Assembly: GCA_028015205.1 (NCBI GenBank)
Contig: CM051512.1
Location: 25,141,139 to 25,205,138 of the forward strand
DNA: 64,000 nt
Source of the DNA: Mytilisepta virgata
Taxonomy: Eukaryota > Mollusca > Bivalvia > Mytilida > Mytilidae
Direction: 5' to 3'
Position 1 is the first letter of the stretch. Each line of letters begins with the position of its first letter. The notes under the pieces are model-generated. The model searched no databases and was not told where the DNA came from. It worked only from the letters and a program-made list of their open reading frames with translations. Position numbers and translations under genes: made by a program. Positions 46,254 to 56,900 of this stretch are shown here, piece by piece.

Positions 46254-47716
46254 CCTTACGTCTTACGAACAATGAGTCATACCTATCGCGTTACCTACAA
46301 TCATGATCATGTCATGGCCGTCCATCAATAAAGGGAATAAAAAAGGAAAAAAAAAGAAACTGAAATTTAAGAAAAAATATATATAATAATTCAGATAAAA
46401 AAAATTATCTTAAATGACAAACAAAAGAAAAAAAAGATGAACCCTTTAATTAATGAGCTATGCACCCTCCCTCTATTTGAAAACAAAATTAAAGTTAACA
46501 AATTTAGGATTTCAAAAAAATTCAAACATTTGTCTCCCAAGAGAAACCAGACGAAAGCACATAAAGTGCACATAAATAAAAATATACGCATTATGTTTAT
46601 TCATTCTTACGAAGGAGTGTGTAAATTTACAACTGAAAAGGAAGTTAGAAGTAACAGGCATATGTCTTCAAGAATATAAACTGAAGGATACATTTCAATC
46701 AATAAATTACAGCTCATGATCGTTGTTAGCACACAACAGATTGTCGTTAGTGGTCAGGTAGAATGATTTTATAGATATCACGAGCCGTCCTGGACGAGGC
46801 CCTGGACGAAAAGAGGGAATATAAAAGTCACTTGGGAAGAACAGTCTAAACAGACGTTGTGCCGACCAAGAAAGGAATCACGTTAACCCTTTCCAGGCGA
46901 ACGATGCCTCAAGGCATCATGGCCCTTTCCAGCCATTTGTATGCTCCTAATCCTCTCCACTGATATTTGAATACACTTTTTTGGTGCAAGAGAAACATTA
47001 TAGCTACAGAAGCTGTAACATTTGGGACCCAAATTCACATGTATGAATTAACAGTACCATGCAGAATAGCCTTGGTGCCATCATTTGTCACAAAGGGTTA
47101 ATAGGGAGGTGGGCTGCCTTTTTGGCCCCAAATGGAATATTAGGGGTGGGAAAATTTTACTTCTGAGCTGTACAGGAACAGCAAGGGTCATTTAATAGCT
47201 CAATGTGCGTGAAATATTTTTTTTTTAAATTGAGAACTTTTGAGCACCCTAAACAGTGCAAAAATGCCCAACATTGAAGTTTTGGCCTTCAAGGACTTGC
47301 ATACGTCGATCCTACAGCACAAGTTGAGTTAGTTTTACATCTTGATAGGAATTAATGGAAAGATGGCAGCCCACTCTAACACATCATGCATTACTAGGTA
47401 TGTGGGGCCTTCACTCTGGCTTCCAATGCAACTTGAAGTTCCCAAAATTAGCAAAAATAGGCATATTTCTGGTGGAGAGGGCTTTTTACCGAACACCCTC
47501 CACTTAACCCCTTCCCTCCACCTACCATCCCATCCCACCCCCAAATTCCAATTTCTTTCGAAAAATTATTATGGTGGGACTTATATTGAGTCACAACAGT
47601 ACCGTTCTGGAGTACCTGTGATAATCTTTTCGAGATTTCATGAACATTTTGAAAATACGCCTGATCATTGATAATTGTATCGTTATTTTTTTTTCTTGAT
47701 GGCACCTTTTATACTA
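46254..47716. other. Intergenic, no gene supported
   Basis: 46430-46500 repeats the ATTAATGAGCTATGCACCCT / GAAAACAAAATTAAA motif of the preceding element (degenerate extra copy). The short frames on both strands near 46400-46680 and 47335-47705 have no recognisable content. Confidence 0.4.
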
Positions 47717-48789
47717 TGGCACGCCGTTTTTATATTTATTCAAATTCCAAGATATCTTATTTATTTAACAAGATATCTTATTAAGTATTAAGATATCTTT
47801 AATTTTTATAAGATATCTTATTTAATTTGAAAGTAAATAAGATATCTCTATAAGTTAATAAGATATCTCTATAAGTTAATAACATATCTCTATTAGTTAA
47901 TAAGATATCTTATAAACTAATTGAGATATCTTAATAATAAAATGAGATATCTTATATATTAAATAAGATATCTGATTTATTAAATAAGATATCTTATATA
48001 TTAAATAAGATATCTTATTAAAATGATATCTTATTTCTTTATAAAAATATCTTTTAAACACATACTTTATTTGATATCTTATAAAGTTTATAAGATATCT
48101 TATAAACTAATAGAGATATCTTTATTACCAGTTAAATAAGATATCTCTATAATTTAATAAGATATCTCTATAAGTTTATAAGATATCTCTATTAATTTAT
48201 AAGATATCTCTATTATTAACTATATAAAAGATATCTTATATAGTTAACAAGATATCTTATAAATTAATAGAGATATCTTATTAACTTATAGAGATATCTT
48301 ATATATTTAATAAGATATCTTTATAAACAGTTAATTGAGATATCTCTATAAGTTTATAACATATCTCTATTAGTTTATAAGATATCTTATTAAGTAAATA
48401 AGATATCTCTATTAGTTAATAAGATATCTTATAAAGTATATAAGATATCTTACTTCTTTATAAATATATCTTTTAAACACACACTTTATTACATATCTTA
48501 TAAAGTTTATACGATATCTTATAAACTAATAGAGATATATTATTAACTTATAGAGATATCTTATATATTCAATAAGATATCTTATATATTTAATAAGATA
48601 TCTTTATAAACATTTTAATAAGATATCTTATTTAATATATAGGATATCTTAATGAATAAATCAGATATCTTATTTAATATATAAGATATCTCATTTTATT
48701 ATTAAGATATCTCAATTAGTTTATAAGATATCTTATCTAACTAAATAAGATATCTCGAAATTGAATAAATATAACAACGGCGTGCCATA
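47717..48789. mobile_element. TIR-bounded element made of a GATATC palindrome array
   Basis: The left end TGGCACGCCGTTTTTATATT (47717) is mirrored by the right end AATATAACAACGGCGTGCCA (to 48787). The inverted match continues for about 45 bp into the first AGATATCTTA units. TTATACTA occurs at 47709-47716 and again at 48790-48797, an apparent 8-bp target duplication (border ambiguous by 2 bp). By hand count there are about 41 exact GATATC sites, usually in the 11-mer AAGATATCTTA or AGATATCTCTA with ~10-bp AT spacers, so the modal period is about 21 bp. A ~419-bp internal duplication is also visible (48051 versus 48470). There is no coding capacity. Confidence 0.85.
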
Positions 48790-48797
48790 TTATACTA

Positions 48798-49354
48798 CTG
48801 TAAATTTCTGTTCCCTCATACTTACATTTTTCAATAAAGCTAGATTTTTCCCTAACGTCATGCAGTTGAAAATTCGAGAAGTAGATTCTTTTTTTCTGAT
48901 CATCTTTCGTTAAACTTTATAGGATATATGTAACCCGAAATCACCTTTATTTACATAAACAACAGTAACTACCGTCTGACCAGCATACATTGACCCTCAT
49001 TGGTCTACGAGATGAGATCAATAATTGTATAGAACGCGTGAGGTCAAATCGACACTAATATCAATGAAACAAGCCTGTGAAAACCTAATCATTATGTTAC
49101 TAACCAGTTTCTTCTAAATAGAACATAAAACGTTCATTTTTCACCTTTTTCTCTTTTTATTCATGCATTTGTTATCTTAGATATACACCTTTATGCCATA
49201 CTTATACATTCTAAATCGCCTTCGATATTGAGCGCATTTTGTGAGCGACCACATACAATCTTGCGTCATGCTGCGGTAACCATCATTGTTTGACTGAATA
49301 TGGTGTTGTATTGATGTTGGATATTCTTTACATGGGCAGCATGGCGGGTGTCCT
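48798..49354. other. Intergenic, nothing recognised
   Basis: AT-rich, no supported structure. Confidence 0.3.
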
Positions 49355-49560
49355 GCAGGAAGCAGAGACTACTTACTCTTCCGGAGCACCTGAGTCTACC
49401 CCCGGTTTTTTTGGTGGGGTCCATGTTGTTTATACGTTTTTAGTTTTTAATTGTAGTGCATGTATTGTTTTGGTGTTGTTATTCTCCGGAGTTTGTCAGT
49501 TGTTACGATTTTACTCTCCTTTGAATATCCCTTTCGTATTTCTTGACTTTACTTACTGTA
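49355..49560 (+). mobile_element. Reverse-transcriptase element 3' tail, subfamily 2
   Basis: CTTCCGGAGCACCTGAGTCT, GGTGGGGTCCATGTTG, CTCCGGAGTTTGTCAGTTGT and TTTGAATATCCCTTTCGTAT appear in the same order as at 14655-14815. The 180-residue open frame running through it is a by-product of this tail. Confidence 0.65.
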
Positions 49561-50062
49561 ATTGGTCCATTCTGTTTGTGGTGGTAATCAATGATAGATG
49601 GTTCGACATCAAAATGCTTGAAATCCTAATGATGACGTATGCAACATTGCTGGGGTACTTGGATGTGGTATATCTTTATCCAAATATCCAGTTAGTGATA
49701 TGTAGGAATTTGGTCATACAGTTATACTCTGAACTTCCCAACTGGAGACGATTCCTAAACGGTTATTATTCTTCTGTAATTCCTTATCTCGTAGAAATAT
49801 ACAACGAAAGACGGGATACCAAGGTGTTGTAATGCAACTGTTTTGAAGAAATCTTTCGCCATATATATCTTTAAATACCTTCATGATGGTGGTTAATTTA
49901 TTGTTTCCCAATAAAAGGCATACTTAATTATTGTATCTGTTATCTGATGTTACCAATACTATGCATGGATGTGTCTGAGCTTGGCCATGTATTTCCAATT
50001 CAACCTCCGTATATCGAAGATAAGGCAAGTTATGACCATCAGCACATTCAATATTTTATTAT
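49561..50062. other. No feature seen
   Basis: AT-rich intergenic. The open frames are continuations of the tail-derived frame. Confidence 0.3.
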
Positions 50063-50345
50063 GTAGGCTTTTTACTTGACGTTTGTCATTTAGTGAGGGT
50101 AAACTTCATTAAATTAAAACACAAAATAGGAGTTGAAGCTATATGTTTAGCATTGATTAGCATTTGACCATTAAAAGATACTTATCTCAACAAAGTATGT
50201 TTCAATTTTAACAAGATATATTGAGCACATCGAAGTCTGCACGATTTTTAATTTACCCAAAAATTGTTAATTTTGTGATTTTTCGTGCACATTTGATTTT
50301 TTTATGGACAAGGCGACATAACTCCAGAACAACATCTGACTTTAA
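50063..50345 (+). repeat. Dispersed repeat, inverse copy of 29511-29762
   Basis: Runs from GGCTTTTTACTTGACGTTTG to CGACATAACTCCAGAACAAC ATCTGACTTT. The 5' part matches the minus strand of 29553-29762 and the 3' part matches 29343-29415. Confidence 0.75.
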
Positions 50346-50759
50346 TACGGTAACAGTATAGACATGATAGAGGAGCCTAAGGAAATTTCAGTCTAGTGAG
50401 TCGTTTTAGCAACTTCAAACTTTGATCACAGATGCAAAGAACTTGGCAATATTTTGTAACCATTTTTCACCATTTTAGTAAGGATGATTTAAGTTTTGTA
50501 GAATAATTATGAATATTTACCCTGGAAACAATAAGAAAAATGTGTTCATGTACTTATTAATAAAGTTTCATTTTTTTAAGTAGAAAGGCTATATTATGAT
50601 TCCAATTTATGCAGTGTTGATGTTAGGTGTTCCCGGTAGAAGCTGTTACTTACTGTTGATACAGTCGAACTAGTGTACAGAGGTACAGATGTAATCTTTC
50701 CATTGATGTAAACCTCTGTCGGTTCACCAAAACATTTGGCATAATAGATTAAATAACTA

Positions 50760-51770
50760 CATGTATGTTTCTTAATAAAAAGGACAAATACACCTAAGGA
50801 GCAATCAAAAAAACGTAATCCATTGGACAGACAAACCCGGGAAGACAAACGAACAACCACAAGCACAACAAATAAACACAGAAAACTAAAAACAATGAAC
50901 AACACGAACTCCTATAAAAACCAGGAGTGAACCAAGGTGCTCCGGAAGGGTAAGCAGGTCCTGCTCCGTATACGGCACCCGTCGTGAAGTTCAACAAAGT
51001 CAATCCGGTGGAAGTCACAAATCGTAGGAGGCATATGAAAGGTTACGACAGTGGGAACAGGTCCAACATCATCTTAGATATTGGAACACTGTAATGGTAA
51101 ATCCATTCATGATGACGACCGTAAAATTTCTTAAGTGATGACATCAACTTATCCCTGATAAAACCCTGGTTAAGAAGCTTTTGTGACAGCAGTAATCCTC
51201 TTTGTCGAAAGTCAGGGTAACTCACGCATGCCCTTGAAAATCGAATAAGCTGAGAAACGTAGACGCCATATGCAGGCGATGCTGGTATATTGCTACTTAA
51301 GATGGGAAAATTAACAATAGGAAAGTTGAAGTCATCACGTTTGTCATACAGTTTTGTCTTCAAACGTCCCTCATAGTCTATTTCAAGAAATAAATTCAAA
51401 TATGAAGCGGACTTTGGTGTATCTGTAGTATCCTTAATTTCAAGCTCACTGGGGTAGATAAGATGTAGAAAGTTTTGGAATTTGTCGTTAATTAACGACA
51501 ACACATCATCTACATAACGAAAGGTGAAATTAAAGGATTGGGCTAGTTTCTTTTTGTTTTCACGTAGTAACCCTTGAATGAAGTCCGCTTCATATGAGTA
51601 CAAAAGCAGATCGGCGAGGAGAGGAGCACAGTTGGTTCCCATTGGAATGCCGATTGTTTGTTGAAAAATTAGACCGCCAAATTCAACGAATATGTTGTCT
51701 ATGAGAAAATCTAACATGTTTGTAATTTCATTGTCAGAATACTTGGTTCTTCACGAAATAAGACTTTTCT
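50760..51770 (-). mobile_element. Reverse-transcriptase retroelement, 5'-truncated (most complete copy)
   Basis: Minus strand: the RT 3' half (51717-51043) followed by the ~280-bp 3' tail ending at AGGTGTATTTGTCC (about 50780). Five other copies or tails in the window share this tail, three of them with the same 3' terminus, consistent with target-primed insertion and 5' truncation. The upstream frame closes near 51755, so only the RT fingers/palm part onward is present. Confidence 0.8.
51043..51717 (-). CDS. Partial reverse transcriptase (Penelope-like or unclassified)
   Basis: 224-residue open frame. It continues upstream without a start (KYSDNEITNMLDFLIDN), so the Met is internal and the gene is truncated. 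RT motifs: QQTIGIPMGTNCAPLLADLL, then LYSYEADFIQ, FTFRYVDDVLSLINDKF (catalytic Y-x-D-D box intact), ASYLNLFLEIDYEGRLKTKL. The C-terminus has RACVSYPDFRQRGLLLSQKL and KKFYGRHHEWIYHYSVPISK. The GIPMGTNCAPL and FRYVDD boxes are common in a group of animal RTs that I tentatively place near Penelope-like elements. No GIY-YIG or APE endonuclease is visible. Confidence 0.75.
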   Translation of the reverse strand: MLDFLIDNIFVEFGGLIFQQTIGIPMGTNCAPLLADLLLYSYEADFIQGLLRENKKKLAQSFNFTFRYVDDVLSLINDKFQNFLHLIYPSELEIKDTTDTPKSASYLNLFLEIDYEGRLKTKLYDKRDDFNFPIVNFPILSSNIPASPAYGVYVSQLIRFSRACVSYPDFRQRGLLLSQKLLNQGFIRDKLMSSLKKFYGRHHEWIYHYSVPISKMMLDLFPLS

Positions 51771-52259
51771 CTACCTAGAACAAGGAATTTATACCTGCAA
51801 TGAAAATCAATTTCAAAGAAATTTATTCAATTACCATAAAATGCTAAATTATGAACTACCACATTTATTCAATTTTGTTGAAGTTTTAAATTTTTTGAAT
51901 TAAAAAAAAAATTGATTTATTTGAATTAAAACACATTTTAAATTTATCTATATTTTTTTTTTTCTTAAATTTCAATTTATTTTATTCCCTTTTTCATTAA
52001 GGAAGGAGTGGACGGCAATGACATGATCATGATTGGATTTGAAAATTTAGATATTTGAGAGAGAATTAATTTAAAATTTTGTAAGTTTTTGTTAAGTTTA
52101 AAATCAAGTACACCAAGTGTGATGATATATGGTGAGCTGGGAAGATATCCTGTAGACATATATGTTAAATTAAGAATTATTTCATTTTGGTATAAACTTA
52201 TAAATGGAAAACAATCAAAGTTATCTGTTTTGGTATAAAAACTTATGTTCATTAAAAAT
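51771..52259. other. AT-rich, nothing recognised
   Basis: A short minus-strand frame (52252-51977) is present but without recognisable features. Confidence 0.3.
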
Positions 52260-52870
52260 AATGAAGGTCATGTGATTAAATGGGTTACATATAATAAATC
52301 TGTATTAGATACATGTGGTTATTCCAAAATATGGCAGTAACAAATTTTTCACAACAAGAAATGGCTTAAAGAAAGTTTAAAACTCGATTATTTGATCAAT
52401 TTAAACAGTCTTGGAACAACAACCTGAATGACTCACCAAAGGCTTTAAATTATAAACTGTTTAAGACTGAATTCAAATTTGAGGAATATTTGGACTTTCT
52501 AAACAATACAAATATGAAAACTCTTTGTATATTTAGATTGTGTAATCATATATTACCTATTGAGACGGGTCCTGGATAAATATCATGATAGAAAATAGAT
52601 TAGACAATTAATAGGATTTTAATGACATTGGGGATGAGTTTCACTACTTATTCCAGTGCCAAGTTTTGAAAGATGACAGAAGGAAATTTATTTCTAAAAT
52701 TTTTATTACAGACCAAATGTTATCAAATCTCATTCATTATTTAACAGTAAAAGTCCCATTGTACTGCTTAAATTATGCCTTTAATTATAAAGTATATTTA
52801 TATATTATGTTTTCTGAATGTAACCTCTCGCTCTGTAACCTCTGTTTTCATTGATTTATGAGAAATAAAG
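52260..52870 (+). pseudogene. LINE ORF2 C-terminal fragment and 3' end
   Basis: The + strand with frame changes reads WLKKSLK-like sequence, RLFDQFKQSWNNNLNDSPKA, YKLFKTEFKFEEYLDFLNN, LCIFRLCNHILPIETG and, near 52620, DIGDEFHYLFQC followed by KDDRRKFISKIF. This is the zinc-binding C-terminal region of a LINE, the same type as the minus-strand fragment at 57240-58136 (IEDEFHFIMQC). It ends near an AATAAA at 52864. Confidence 0.7.
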
Positions 52871-52880
52871 ATATAGATAA

Positions 52881-53430
52881 GTGATTAATTCTCTGAAGCG
52901 AATAAGCATTTTTTCTATCTTGTTTTTTTTTAAAATTTGAATTTTTATTATTTCTTGAATTTTTGAAAAATTTTTAATTTTATAAAAAAAAATTTGTTTA
53001 CATTTTTTGATTTTTTTTTTTTTTTTTTTTTTAAATTTTTGAATTTGAATTTTGCTTTCACGTTGGAGAAGGGGGCATGCACTTGTATAGCTCATTAAAC
53101 GTACAAACAATGTCGATTATGACAGTCATAATGTGTTTTCCATTACATAGGCAAGAGGTCACTTTAGATGTTGACGCTATTCCCCCCCGGAGTGACGGAC
53201 GTGGTCACCTTATAAGGGTAGATGATGTCTATGACTCATATTGATGGATTGTCTCCCTAATTCGGATAAATGACGTCAATGACGTTACTTCGGACTAAGT
53301 CATCGGGATGACCAAATATCTGGTATGATTCATGGACTTCCGGTGACGTCAACAATGGGCGGGGAATGACTTACATGGGATCGCCTTAACGTCGTTTCTT
53401 TTCGCTTGGATAAAACCAGTCCCATCCTAG
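52881..53430 (-). repeat. CRE-palindrome-rich repeat, right copy (inverted)
   Basis: Inverse of 45781-46253. Carries TGACGTCA at 53271 and 53344, the GGCATGC block at about 53072, and an expanded AT/poly-T section (53007-53035). Slightly longer owing to the expanded homopolymers. Confidence 0.8.
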
Positions 53431-53935
53431 CTACTACTCACAACGGAGAAATATTTGATGAGGGGTTCCATCAGCAAAGTAAAAAAATGGAAATAATGAT
53501 ATAATGTGGAATAAACATGATTATGGAAAATATGGAAAGTATCAACAATAGGTACATATATCGTAGTTTGAGAGGTGCAGAGTTGAAAATGTCATGTTTG
53601 GGTTTATATTTATTGGTATATTCAGAACTGAAAAAAATATTCTATGAAATATAATATATAATTTTTTACCTCAGATGATCAGATAAATGTATTTTTATTG
53701 TAATCTAGAGGCATTTCATGATTTATATATGCATTCAGTTATGTAACTCTAAGAAGAAGCCTAAGAGGTTAATTTAAGTGCCATTTGTTGGGGAGGTACC
53801 AAGATAGAAAGTAACTGCTGTTGTTTGAGAGACTATTCTGTTAGTTTAGTGATACAGGAATATTTCTTTAATTTTTCCTTAAGGCTTTTCATTTATTAAT
53901 TGTTTATGTTACATAGAGATCAAATGTATTTTCAG
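53431..53935. other. Upstream region of the HEPN gene; ends in a 5' UTR splice acceptor
   Basis: AT-rich. AAATGTATTTTCAG at 53922-53935 is a good acceptor seven bases before the ATG, so a non-coding first exon probably lies upstream and the promoter could not be placed. Confidence 0.45.
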
Positions 53936-56900
53936 GAAAACGATGTCAAATATCACAGGCGCCGAACAGGAAAGAAATTACGATCGGTTACACAATGCAC
54001 TGCAGAAAGTTGGAAATTATACTCTACAGTCTTTAATAGATTTACATTTGAATAGGGAGCAAATAACTTTACCAGATCTTATTGATGAATATGGACATGT
54101 TTTATACCATCTTTACAAAAAGAAGTACAGATGTTGTCAGTGTGACTGTTCTGTAGGTAAAAGAACGTTATGTAACTGTAAATTTTGTGAATCTTGGAAA
54201 CATTTACCTACTAATCCTACCATCGACAACAGACAGTTTAATATTCTGTTCAATACACAATCATCAACCCGAAAAAATGGTCATTCGGTGATCATTTATG
54301 AATGTTGTTGTTTAGCCAATACATCAATAAGAACAAATGATCTAGATATAACTTTAGGGAGCACAATATTATTCCACTGCTGTCAGAAAATCTTCTGGTG
54401 GTGTTGCCTTGAAGCAAAGAATAAGTCTTTTGAAGACTTTTTAGGTGAGAATAAACATGACATATACCATATGTGCCATCCTGAAGTTGTATGTACACTC
54501 TGTTTAACTAGTCCTCTACCGTCACCTAAAAAATTACAAATATCGGAGAATGATTGGAAATCTCTCTTTACATCGGCAGAAAAAACCGGATGTCCAACGA
54601 AATATAAACCAAAATCGGACATCACTATCACTCATTTGAAATCTGATTTGTCATATACTCTTATCTGTGAATTTTGTGAGCTGGCACAAGCAATCCAAAG
54701 TCTACGCAATTTACGAAATAAAGTTTATCATCATCCAAAATCTGAAGTTGAGTCGACTCTCTTTGAAGATCTATGGCCAAAGGTAGAATCTAATATATTA
54801 CTTATGGCTAAACTATGTGGAAAAGCGGAAGAAGTAGAAGAACAGCTAAACGCACTTAGAAAAGAGGTACGTAATGGATATATTTAAGTTGTCATATAGG
54901 TTAAACATACCTGTGTCTCAAAGTTTGATGTAAATGTACCACTTTGACAGTAATGTCTCAGTTGATTCGTTTTTTGTTTGTGATGTATAAAAAAAGTTTT
55001 TTTCAGTAGACATAGATTTACTACTGACAGACAAATTGGCTGAAAAAACCAAGGTCAGTCGTTAATTGAAACGAACAAAATCATTGTGTAAATGATTGCC
55101 CAAACCGTTGCAAAATATTACTACAACACCATTTATTTTGGTTGCGCAAAAATTATTGTACCCAACATAATCCGATTGTCACACCATTAACTCTGGGATA
55201 TGTATTTAATATAGATATTAAAGGTTAATATATATAGGCTAATTATTAATATTTAGATTGCTATAAATGTAATGTTTTATTAAATATTTTTTAATTTAAG
55301 TTATAATTAAACCAAAAACATTGTAATTGTATTATTAATATTATTATTTAAATTATCACTGTAGTTCTCAGCAACAATTATGTTGATTATTCTGTTTTAT
55401 AGTCAGTTCATGATCCATCTAACTGATTTTCATTGAAAAGATCAAAGAACGTCATAAATATGACCTTAAAGATTGACGTTTTAAAACGTTTTCCGTGTAC
55501 TGAATATGAAAAGATAATTTACATTCCAATGCATTTGACTGCTTAAACGACAACAGAAACAGCAACTTTCACAAAATGATGCCATCAAAAGTAAATAGTA
55601 TTACTCAAATTTACACTTAAAATAGCTGAAATTGATTTTAAAAGTTAGACAAAACCCATTAAAATAATTACGAATGAAAATGTTTTAACCAAGGTCATGA
55701 CCTTGACCTTTTACCTGGCGACCTTTCTTAAGGTCATATATCATTGATTTCATTGCAAAAGACCCATGCCTTTATCATGTACCATCATCAACTTATAAAC
55801 GAAAAACTAAATTTGAGCATTCTAGGGGCAAAGAACATCCATGTAGCGTATCCATGTCCCAACATTTTTCCCATTACTTTTCCTAGGCTATCCTACACCT
55901 TTTCAAAAGAGTAGTGATAAGAAGACAATGTTAAAAATTAGAACTTGACCTTGACACTATTTTTTAGGCTAACCATTCCTGATGTCAAAACAAAAGACCC
56001 AATACCGTTGTTAATAAATAATCGAAAAACATAAATTTTTAACCTTGCAATTACGCCTATTAAATGACGACATACTTTACCACTTTTGTCCAAATGTAAC
56101 AAAGCTAGGTCTCACCGTCCTTAAAATTTGCTCCAATATATTTTATCAGCTATCTTGTACCGTTTAAGAGTAGTGAAAACAAGCAAAAGTCAAAAGTGTA
56201 CCATGACCTTTGACCTTGACCTTATTTCATGTTGATATTCCAACTCTAAATTATCATTTGTACGAAAGACCAAAAGGGAAAGTCATGTTAAGGTTGTGAG
56301 GGTGGGTGGGTGTTTTTGGAAATCAAAATTGAATTTACACCCGCGTACCAAATCATCAACAGCCAAAACAAATGCGCAAGTCTTTATAAATACTAGTTCC
56401 TAATATAAAAACGGAACCCAGAATACAGGTATTGTAACTGTACCATATAAACAATACCTTAATAATCAGAAGAAATACAGTAAGGTCTTTCCTATGCCTT
56501 TTTTCAAAAAGGCACTGCATTCATGTTCTGATTAAGAAATGGATAATGATAGTTCACTTGGCAATCCCTTTTGCAATAATTTTATAAGTAATAAATTTTC
56601 TCTCATTTACAAGACACATGAATGTCTAAGTGTCCATACAATCATGTATGTATATCACTGGGCTCAAATGGCTTATGTAGAGAATCAGATCTATTATATA
56701 TACTCGTTAAGGAGATTGGTATTGGCAATTCACTTGGCAACCCCACATACGCGACAATATAGTACCAAAGGAAGATGCATGTACAATGTACTATCAATAA
56801 TCGCATTTCTATTCTGTCTTCCTTTGGTAGTGATGACAATAATAACGTAATTTCCATGTGCTGGATTCAAGCCTTAACACAAAGGTACATAAAAGTAATA

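Noticed and set aside
47335..47705. Overlapping ORFs on both strands near 47.4 kb
   Set aside because: No domain recognised, no splice context, mutually exclusive frames, next to repeat DNA.
47717..48789. CRISPR-like array (regular spacing of short repeats)
   Set aside because: The repeats are 11-bp palindromes with ~10-bp AT spacers in an animal genome, with no cas genes and mobile-element ends. Not a CRISPR array.
49290..49832. 180-residue open frame as a membrane protein gene
   Set aside because: Its first half is the translated 3' tail of the RT element (same DNA words as at 14655-14815); the hydrophobicity comes from T-rich tail DNA.
52856..53110. Lys-rich minus-strand ORF
   Set aside because: Comes from the poly-A/T expansion in the inverted CRE-rich repeat.
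45781..53430. Large DNA transposon (Polinton-like) bounded by the inverted pair
   Set aside because: No polymerase B, integrase or capsid-like genes were seen between the copies, and the interior consists of unrelated repeats. Two independent insertions are simpler.
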